In this document: piece by piece, positions 1 through 5,894 of the stretch
Position numbering within the stretch: position 1 is the first letter of the stretch
Layout of the letters: the number at the start of each line of letters is the position of its first letter
DNA from: Actinomycetes bacterium
GTDB taxonomy: Bacteria > Actinomycetota > Acidimicrobiia > Acidimicrobiales > SZUA-35
Direction: 5' to 3'
Assembly (NCBI GenBank): GCA_024227975.1
Contig: JAAETV010000754.1
Span: forward strand, 1 to 11,591
DNA length: 11,591 nt
Program-made: the position numbers and the translations under genes
Notes under the pieces: model-generated
Seen by the model: the letters and a program-made list of their open reading frames with translations, nothing else
Told to the model about the DNA's origin: nothing
Database searches by the model: none

Positions 1-1
1 C

Positions 2-748
2 GACATCTCCTCTCTTCGGGCTTGCGTGACCGGGGCCGCCACCATCCCGGTGGAGATGGTGGTTGCCATGCGTGAACGTCTTGGTTTCGAGACGGTGATG
101 ACGGCCTACGGCATGACCGAGACCTCCGGTATCGCCAGCTACACCCGTCCCGGTGACCCACCAGAGCTGGTGGCGTCCACCTCGGGCTGCGCCTTCGATG
201 GGGTCGAGCTCAGGGTTGTCGATGACGATGGCAATGATGTTGCAACCGGCAGTGAGGGGGAGCTCCTGGTACGAGGCTTCCAAGTCACTCCCGGCTATCT
301 CGACGCCCCCGAACAGACCGCAGAGGCCATTGACCCCGATGGTTGGCTCCACACCGGTGACATTGCGGTGATGAACACCGCCGGCTATATCGATATCACC
401 GATCGCAAGAAGGATATGTTCATCATGGGCGGGTTCAATGCCTACCCGGCTGAGATCGAGCGGGTGATGATCGAGCATCCTCTGGTGGGCATGGTCGCCG
501 TCGTCGGGGTCCCCGACGAGCGCATGGGTGAAGTGGGGGCGGCCTTTGTCGTGCCAAGCCCCGACGGAGCCCCAGACCCTGAGGAGCTGATCCGTTGGTG
601 CCGGGAGCGGATGGCCAACTACAAAACCCCTCGCTATGTCTGGCTGGTCGATGACCTGCCTCTCAATGCATCGAACAAGGTGCTCAAGCCTGAGCTGCGA
701 GCACTTGGCTCAAAACTGTTACCCGATCGAACGGAGTATCTACCATGA
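2..748 (+). CDS. Acyl-CoA synthetase (AMP-forming, FadD-like), C-terminal part
   Basis: This is the C-terminal ~248 residues of an ANL-superfamily acid-CoA ligase; the reading frame is open from base 2, so the gene begins before the window. These enzymes activate a carboxylic acid as acyl-AMP and pass it to CoA. Visible signatures, in order: a DISSLRACVTGAATIP segment, the YGMTET adenylate-binding motif (around nt 107-124), the HTGD motif that contacts ATP ribose (around nt 352), the DRKKDMFIMGGFNAYPAEIE hinge and C-terminal subdomain start, and the terminal NASNKVLKPELR segment carrying the catalytic lysine. In that last motif the residue before the lysine is Asn, where Gly is usual. The stop overlaps the next start as ATGA, so the two genes are probably translationally coupled. 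It resembles FadD3-like ligases of steroid or fatty acid catabolism, but the substrate pocket lies mostly outside the window and the substrate is unknown. Confidence 0.95.
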   Translation, partial: DISSLRACVTGAATIPVEMVVAMRERLGFETVMTAYGMTETSGIASYTRPGDPPELVASTSGCAFDGVELRVVDDDGNDVATGSEGELLVRGFQVTPGYLDAPEQTAEAIDPDGWLHTGDIAVMNTAGYIDITDRKKDMFIMGGFNAYPAEIERVMIEHPLVGMVAVVGVPDERMGEVGAAFVVPSPDGAPDPEELIRWCRERMANYKTPRYVWLVDDLPLNASNKVLKPELRALGSKLLPDRTEYLP

Positions 749-1659
749 ACGCCAACGAGAACCCGGAAGTAGGCCCTGAGGAAGGCAGTATGGATCTTCG
801 ATGGACGATTGGCGCTGTCACCATCACGTCGTTCCCAGAATCTGAGACCCCCACCTCACCCCGGTTCCTGTACCGCGATCTGACCAAGATGGGTGTTCTG
901 GAAAGGGCAGCCGCTGCACCCTGGTTGCGCCCCCATTTCGTCTCCGAGGATGGCTACCTGCTTCAGAAGATCCACTGTCTGGTCATCGAGAGTGGTGATC
1001 TGCGCATCGCCGTGGACACCTGCATCGGCAACGACAAGGAGCGGGACAATGAGCTGTGGCACCAGCTACAGGGTCCGTTCCTCGATGACCTGACCCAGGC
1101 CGGATTCCCACCAGAGTCGTTCACCCATGTCATCTGTACCCACCTCCATGTCGACCATGTTGGCTGGAATACCCGCCTCGTCGACGGGGAATGGGTCCCC
1201 ACCTTTCCCAACGCCCGCTACCTATTCGTCACCTCCGAATATGAGCACTGGAAGACCGAGCCCAGCCTGTTCGAAGGCGAAGATGTGTTCGGTGACTCGG
1301 TGGCCCCCATCATGGATGCCGGCCTGGCCGACCTGGTTCCGGTTGACCATCGCCTCAGCGACGAGATCAGCTTCCAGCCGACCCAGGGGCATACCCCTGG
1401 CCATATCTCGGTTGTGATCAGATCCGATGACGAGAAGGCCATCATCACCGGTGACATGGTCCACAATCCCATGCAGATCGCTGATCCTGACCTCTCGTCG
1501 ATGTTCGACACCGACTCCGATCAGGCTCGCGCCACCAGACAAGCCGTGTTTCCCGACTGGGCCGACGGTGAGACTCTGATCATCGGTACCCACTTCGGTT
1601 CCCCAACCGCAGGCACCATGCACCCCGACGGGGATGGCTACCGGCTCGACGTCGGCTGA
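745..1659 (+). CDS. Metallo-beta-lactamase-fold hydrolase
   Basis: This 304-residue protein has the complete dinuclear metal site of the MBL superfamily: HLHVDH at residues 133-138, His220 in GHTPGH, Asp237 in TGDMVHNP and His283 in GTHFGSPTAG. The long form with the HTPGH motif resembles lactonase or thioesterase-like members (N-acyl-homoserine lactonase family) more than true beta-lactamases. No signal peptide is seen, so it is probably cytoplasmic. The start at 745 overlaps the ligase stop (ATGA) and has GGAG 8 nt upstream. A second in-frame ATG at 790 (MDLRWTIGAV) follows a strong GAGGAAGG and matches where the fold usually begins, so the first 15 residues may not be made. Placed directly behind an acyl-CoA ligase, it may hydrolyse a lactone, ester or CoA thioester of the same pathway; that is inference. 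Confidence 0.93.
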   Translation: MNANENPEVGPEEGSMDLRWTIGAVTITSFPESETPTSPRFLYRDLTKMGVLERAAAAPWLRPHFVSEDGYLLQKIHCLVIESGDLRIAVDTCIGNDKERDNELWHQLQGPFLDDLTQAGFPPESFTHVICTHLHVDHVGWNTRLVDGEWVPTFPNARYLFVTSEYEHWKTEPSLFEGEDVFGDSVAPIMDAGLADLVPVDHRLSDEISFQPTQGHTPGHISVVIRSDDEKAIITGDMVHNPMQIADPDLSSMFDTDSDQARATRQAVFPDWADGETLIIGTHFGSPTAGTMHPDGDGYRLDVG

Positions 1660-1735
1660 GGGCACACCCACTACTCCCTCGCATGGCGACCCGAGAGGAC
1701 TTGACGGGGAGACCAGGCGGTAGTTCGGTAGGGCA

Positions 1736-2908
1736 ATGACTCGCATCGATTCCACTGCTCTCGACGTCGCCTCGGTCGACGGTGCCCTCTCGACCACCAG
1801 AGCGGTTCGACTCCGGCTCGACCTGGACCGCGAGGTCGACCATCAGATCATCCTCGACTGCATCGATATCGCTGAGCAGGCCCCGACCGGAGGCAACCAG
1901 GGAAGCCGGCGCTGGATCGTGGTCAGGGATCCTGCCATCAGGGCCCGCTTGGCTGAGCTGTACCTGGAGTCGGCGGGCAAGTGGATGATCGATGCTCGGG
2001 ATCGGATCGCGGGCACCGATCACCCCAACGAGCAGGTCATGACATCTGCCGCCCACCTGGCAGAACATCTGGCCGAGGTGCCCGTTATCGTCATCCCAAC
2101 CATCATCGGCCGCCATGATGGCAGTGGGCGCCCTGGGCTGTTCGACTCTGTCATCCAGTCGGCATGGAGCTTCTGTGTCGCCCTGAGGGCCCGAGGTCTC
2201 GGCTCGGCCTGGACCACAGCCATCCTTCACGCCGAAGATGAGATTGCCGAACTGCTTGACATCCCGGCCGACATGACCCAGATCGCCATGCTCCCGGTGG
2301 CTTGGACCAAGGGCACCGAGTTCGGTACCTCGACCCGCTATCCGGCCCGTGAGATCACCTACCTCGATGGGTTCTCCAGGACCTGGGAGCGCGGGCCGAG
2401 CGACCCGCCCTGCCTGGCCGACGGGCCAGGGACCGTGGTCGAGGTCGATATCAAGGCCCCAATCGGTGAGATCTGGAAACTGGTCACTGACATCGACCTG
2501 CCGGCCCGGTTCAGCACCGAGTTCCTGGGAGCCGAGTGGACAGGTGACAGCACCGGTCCTGCCCTCGGCGCTACCTTCTGCGGCCGGAACCGACACAAGG
2601 CCATCGGCGAATGGTCGGTTCCCTGCTTCGTTGACGTGTTCTCCAGCGGTACCCACTTTGGCTGGTGCACCAGCGATGCCGGCAACCCAGGAGCGCGTTG
2701 GCGGTTCGAGCTGGAAGCCATTGCTGGCTGCGTTCGGCTGCGCTTCCGGATGATCATCGGGCCCGGACCTTCCGGCATCAGCGCTGCCATCGAGGCCATG
2801 CCGGACAAGGAGCCGAAGATCCTGGCTAGACGCATCAACGAGCACCGAGGGAACATGCAGACTGTCGTCGACGGGGTCAAGGAGCTGGCCGAAGCAAGGG
2901 CTCACTAG
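1736..2908 (+). CDS. Nitroreductase-SRPBCC fusion protein
   Basis: This 390-residue protein has two domains. Residues ~18-225 are a nitroreductase-family FMN domain: TTRAVRLRLDLDR at the N-terminus with the FMN-phosphate arginines, QAPTGGNQ at 48-55, a conserved LGSAWTTAILHAEDE segment and a PVAWTKG strand. Members transfer hydride from NAD(P)H through FMN to nitro groups, quinones or activated C=C bonds. Residues ~232-385 resemble the SRPBCC/START-like (polyketide cyclase/dehydrase) fold, which binds hydrophobic ligands in a deep pocket: a VEVDIKAPIGEIWKLVTDID opening, a FLGAEWTGD segment, then a long C-terminal helix. Spacing from the MBL gene is 76 bp, so it may belong to the same transcript. 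The start has only a weak GGTAGGG upstream. The stop lies 9 bp from the stop of a converging gene. Both domain calls come from motif recognition; the substrate is unknown. Confidence 0.92.
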   Translation: MTRIDSTALDVASVDGALSTTRAVRLRLDLDREVDHQIILDCIDIAEQAPTGGNQGSRRWIVVRDPAIRARLAELYLESAGKWMIDARDRIAGTDHPNEQVMTSAAHLAEHLAEVPVIVIPTIIGRHDGSGRPGLFDSVIQSAWSFCVALRARGLGSAWTTAILHAEDEIAELLDIPADMTQIAMLPVAWTKGTEFGTSTRYPAREITYLDGFSRTWERGPSDPPCLADGPGTVVEVDIKAPIGEIWKLVTDIDLPARFSTEFLGAEWTGDSTGPALGATFCGRNRHKAIGEWSVPCFVDVFSSGTHFGWCTSDAGNPGARWRFELEAIAGCVRLRFRMIIGPGPSGISAAIEAMPDKEPKILARRINEHRGNMQTVVDGVKELAEARAH

Positions 2909-2917
2909 GTGCGGGAC

Positions 2918-3706
2918 CTACATGGTGAAGGCCAGGTTTCGGGCTGCCTTCTCTCCCCAGCCGGCGTCGCCTGACCACCTGATCCGATCCTCATCGATGA
3001 CCTGCTGGGGATCGAGACGCCCACAGGCCAGCTGGACGAAGGTTCGGGAGTCGGTGGTGAGCGTGATGGTCGGGTCGTCGACCTGCTCGACTCGGGCCGC
3101 TCGACCTTCAACGGCGGCATAGATGTCGCGCCCAACTGGACCGGTCAGGCGGACCGCCATGCTCATCCCGTCAGGAAGCCCGATCTTCTTGCCGACGATG
3201 TAGCCGATCGAGCCGTCGACTTCGTCGAGGGCAATCTCGGCTGCCGGTCCCGAGTCGTCGGTGTCGATGCCGAGAGGTTGGGCCATGTCTCGCTGGTGAA
3301 CCCAGAAATCGAACACTCGGACATCCATGAAGCGGTGGTAGGTCCCAGGGCCGACGGGAGTCATGGAGGCCATGGCGAAGATCTCATCGGTGGTCTCGGC
3401 CAACTCGGCTGTCCTTGTCGCCAGGATCTGGGTCACCTCGGCCCCGAGCTCCTCATTCGACAGCTCGGCGCTGTGTTGGAGGTACTCCCCCACCTTCTCG
3501 AACGGTGGCTTGTTGTCATCGGCGGTTGGCAACCAGCCCGAAAGAGCGTGCTCGACCGCGACCAGGTGGGCGATGACCTCGCGAACCGTCCAGTCGGGGC
3601 ACAGCGACTGGACATCCCAGTCCTCGGGGCTCAGCCCGTTGATCAGGGTGGTCAGGTCGCGGTAGCAGCCGTTGAGGGAGTCGATCGTGTTGGTACGTGA
3701 GCTCAT
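2918..3706 (-). CDS. Maleylpyruvate isomerase (MDMPI)/DinB-family protein, mycothiol-dependent type
   Basis: A 262-residue protein of the actinobacterial TIGR03083-type family: an N-terminal DinB-like four-helix bundle followed by a C-terminal SCP2-like region (last ~100 residues, ending in a DEDRIRWSGDAGWGEKAARN segment). The hallmark CPDWTVREVIAHL holds the first metal-ligand candidate, His47, and FDFWVHQRDM holds His137. The position four before His137, normally Glu, is Asp133. Characterised relatives use mycothiol and zinc to isomerise maleylpyruvate in gentisate breakdown, but most family members have no known substrate. I chose the ATG at 3706 because AAAGGTGA lies 4 nt before it; an in-frame ATG at 3721 has no ribosome site, and the Shine-Dalgarno would fall inside its codons. 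It is probably last in the minus-strand operon, 81 bp after the SDR stop. Confidence 0.9.
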   Translation of the reverse strand: MSSRTNTIDSLNGCYRDLTTLINGLSPEDWDVQSLCPDWTVREVIAHLVAVEHALSGWLPTADDNKPPFEKVGEYLQHSAELSNEELGAEVTQILATRTAELAETTDEIFAMASMTPVGPGTYHRFMDVRVFDFWVHQRDMAQPLGIDTDDSGPAAEIALDEVDGSIGYIVGKKIGLPDGMSMAVRLTGPVGRDIYAAVEGRAARVEQVDDPTITLTTDSRTFVQLACGRLDPQQVIDEDRIRWSGDAGWGEKAARNLAFTM

Positions 3707-3787
3707 CGGTTCACCTTTCATCGCTGACCGATGCTGCCAGCCGCTGAGTCTCGTGTGCGAATCCTGGGCCGCTTCTGATAGGTCCGC

Positions 3788-4552
3788 CTAGAGCCCGAGG
3801 GCTCCACCGTCGATGGTGAGGGTGGTTCCACTCACATGGCTGGCTCGATCGGAGGCCAGGAAGGTCACTACGTCGGCCACCTGTTCGGGGGTACCGGGTG
3901 GTGGCTCAGTCGGTACCAGCTCATCCCACCGCTCGGCGTTGCCATAGCGGTCCTCGGCCGCCTTGCGGAGAAGCTCTTCCAGTCGATCGGTCAGGATCAG
4001 ACCGGGGTTGACCGAAACCATCCGCACCCCGTGCCGCACCGATTGGGAACCGACGGCCCGGGTGAAGCCGACGAGAGCTGAGTTGCCGGTGGCCCCGGCA
4101 ACATAGTTGGCCGATGGCTTCACGGCGGCGGCGCCGACCACATTGATGATGACCCCCGACCCCCTCTCCTCCATCCGGGGTAGGACGAGGCGAACCAGGT
4201 TGATGTAGCCGAACACCTTCAGCTCCCATGACTCCCGCCAGGTGTCATCGTCGACCGTCGCCAGGTTGCCAGGCGGTATGGCCCCGGCGTTGTTGATCAG
4301 GATGTCAACGTCGCCGACCACGTCGACCAGTGCTTGGCGACGGGCCTCGTCCGACAGATCGGTGGCATGGCTGGTGACCCCGACGCGCTGTTCGGCCCTG
4401 ATCGTCTTCACTGCCGACTTCAGGCGTTTGACGTTCCTGGCGGCCAGGGCCACGTCACATCCTTCAGCGGCCAGTGTCCTGGCGCAGGCAAAGCCGATGC
4501 CACGCGAAGCGCCGGTTACCAGCGCGCGTTTTCCCGAGAGCCCAAGATCCAT
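3788..4552 (-). CDS. Short-chain dehydrogenase/reductase, atypical active site
   Basis: A 254-residue Rossmann-fold SDR. The nucleotide-binding TGASRGIG lies at 13-20, NNAG at 87-90, and the C-terminal SGTTLTIDGG is standard. AAR at 37-39 would favour NADP(H), judged from the Arg after the second strand. The catalytic tetrad is not conserved: Tyr150 is present, but the YxxxK lysine is Ala154 (NYVAGATGN), no Ser occurs about 13 residues before the Tyr (NVVGAAAVKP), and the usual Asn of the NxxG helix is Lys112 (ELKVFGY). From memory, a recognisable actinobacterial subfamily shares this ELKVFGY and YxAGxxGN pattern, so this looks like a family trait rather than decay. It starts 31 bp after the MFS stop in the same operon. 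No clear Shine-Dalgarno is seen. It may act on an alcohol or ketone by different chemistry, or not be an oxidoreductase. Confidence 0.93.
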   Translation of the reverse strand: MDLGLSGKRALVTGASRGIGFACARTLAAEGCDVALAARNVKRLKSAVKTIRAEQRVGVTSHATDLSDEARRQALVDVVGDVDILINNAGAIPPGNLATVDDDTWRESWELKVFGYINLVRLVLPRMEERGSGVIINVVGAAAVKPSANYVAGATGNSALVGFTRAVGSQSVRHGVRMVSVNPGLILTDRLEELLRKAAEDRYGNAERWDELVPTEPPPGTPEQVADVVTFLASDRASHVSGTTLTIDGGALGL

Positions 4553-4583
4553 GGGGTGACCATACTCGCCCTACGGCCCTGGC

Positions 4584-5894
4584 TCAGCCAGCCTCGACCT
4601 GCACTCCGGCAGGAGGTGCCGGTGGCCGGGCCGCCAACACCACGACGGCGGCCACCAGCATCAGCACTGCCCCCACGATGAAGGCGGTTGGATAGCTGCC
4701 AGTGCGGTCTTCGATGAGGCCGATGAGTCCTGGCCCCAGCCCGCTACCGATCTGAGCGGCCAGACCGACGATGCCGAACACGGTCCCCATCGAAACCACA
4801 CCGAACAGCTCAGCAACCAGCAAGGTCTGCATCATGTAGACGTTGCCGATGGTGAACCCCACCACCATCACCATCAGATAGGTGACGATGGTGTTGTCAA
4901 AGGCCAACAGGCCGAGAACAGCCATCGCCTGGATGGTGAACAGCAGTGCGGCTAGACGCCTCTTGTCCATTCGGTCGGCGAATTGGCCGACGACGAAGCG
5001 AGCCAGGATGCTACCGAGGGCTGTCGTACTGAGGGCCAGGGCCGCTCGATTGGCAGATCCGAGCTTGTCGGTGAGGAAGGCGATCTGGTGGAGCACGAAC
5101 CCGGTCTGGGCCAGGAGGGCCAGGACAAAGGCCACCAGGATGGCCCAGAAGGCCGAGGTTCTGGCCGCGCTGGCTCTGGTCCACACCCGAAGCTGGACAT
5201 CGTCACTGAGCTGCACACTATCGACCTTGGCGTCGGGGGTACCAGCATCGGGCTTCAGGCCGATCTGAGCGGGGTCCCAGACCAGAACCGTGGTCACGAT
5301 CGGGAGCCCGATCACCAGTACCAGGATCCCCATGACGGTCGCCGCCAGCTCGACTCCGCCCCGGCCAACCAGCCAGGTTCCAAGAGGGCTCAGGATCACA
5401 CCGCCCAGGGAGACCCCAGTCGAGCTGATGCTCATGGCCTTGGCTCGCTTGGTCACGAACCAACGAGCCATGATCGAGTTGATGGCAACCGACCCGCCGA
5501 GCCCGAAGGCAATGGCTTGGACGACATAGACCGCGTAGAGCTGCCAGAGCTGATCTATCTGACCCAATGCGATGGCTGACAGTCCGACCAGGGTGCCGCC
5601 GATGATCATCGGCCGAATGGGACCTCGCCGATCGATGTGAGGGCCGATCAGGAACCCCACCACACCCGAGATCGAGAAGTAGAGGCCAGTGGCTACTGAC
5701 ACGGCCGTGTTCGACCAGCCATTCTCTTCCTGAAGGGGTCGGAGGAACACGGCAAGCCCGTAGTAGCCGACTCCAACCGTCGTGAACATGACGACGGAAA
5801 TGGCGATGGCGATCCACCATCCGTAGTGGAGCCGCGATGGTAGGAGACGAACTCCGAGTGGCTCTCGAAACGAAGGAACGTCGGTGAGGGTCAA
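4584..5894 (-). CDS. MFS transporter (OFA/monocarboxylate-porter-like)
   Basis: A 436-residue integral membrane protein with about twelve hydrophobic helices in two halves (roughly residues 27-205 and 250-425) joined by a polar loop. The HYGWWIAIA opening is typical of oxalate/formate antiporter and monocarboxylate-type MFS proteins. Motif-A-like loops follow helix 2 (GPHIDRRGPIRP) and helix 8 (GQFADRMDKRR). It should move a small organic anion across the cytoplasmic membrane; the substrate cannot be read. The start is TTG at 5892-5894, overlapping the stop of the oxidoreductase gene as TTGA. No ATG or GTG occurs before the first membrane helix, so this start is nearly forced and implies translation coupled to the upstream gene. 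It is second in the operon, between the molybdenum enzyme and the SDR, so it probably imports or exports their substrate or product. Confidence 0.94.
   Translation of the reverse strand: MTLTDVPSFREPLGVRLLPSRLHYGWWIAIAISVVMFTTVGVGYYGLAVFLRPLQEENGWSNTAVSVATGLYFSISGVVGFLIGPHIDRRGPIRPMIIGGTLVGLSAIALGQIDQLWQLYAVYVVQAIAFGLGGSVAINSIMARWFVTKRAKAMSISSTGVSLGGVILSPLGTWLVGRGGVELAATVMGILVLVIGLPIVTTVLVWDPAQIGLKPDAGTPDAKVDSVQLSDDVQLRVWTRASAARTSAFWAILVAFVLALLAQTGFVLHQIAFLTDKLGSANRAALALSTTALGSILARFVVGQFADRMDKRRLAALLFTIQAMAVLGLLAFDNTIVTYLMVMVVGFTIGNVYMMQTLLVAELFGVVSMGTVFGIVGLAAQIGSGLGPGLIGLIEDRTGSYPTAFIVGAVLMLVAAVVVLAARPPAPPAGVQVEAG

Noticed and set aside
1701..1735. TTGACG resembling a -35 box before the nitroreductase fusion gene
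   Set aside because: No acceptable -10 element follows at 16-18 bp; the best spacing gives GC-rich sequence running into the start codon. The gene may simply be read from the upstream transcript.
1580..2905. A 441-codon open frame on the minus strand
   Set aside because: It lies antisense to the nitroreductase-SRPBCC gene and the MBL gene end. Its translation is rich in Pro, Gly, Asp and Arg, shows no domain, and high-GC codon bias alone produces such frames.
2906..2920. TAGGT-GCGGG-ACCTA hairpin between convergent stops
   Set aside because: The stem has only 5 bp and no T-run follows, so it is too weak to call a terminator, although the location would suit one.
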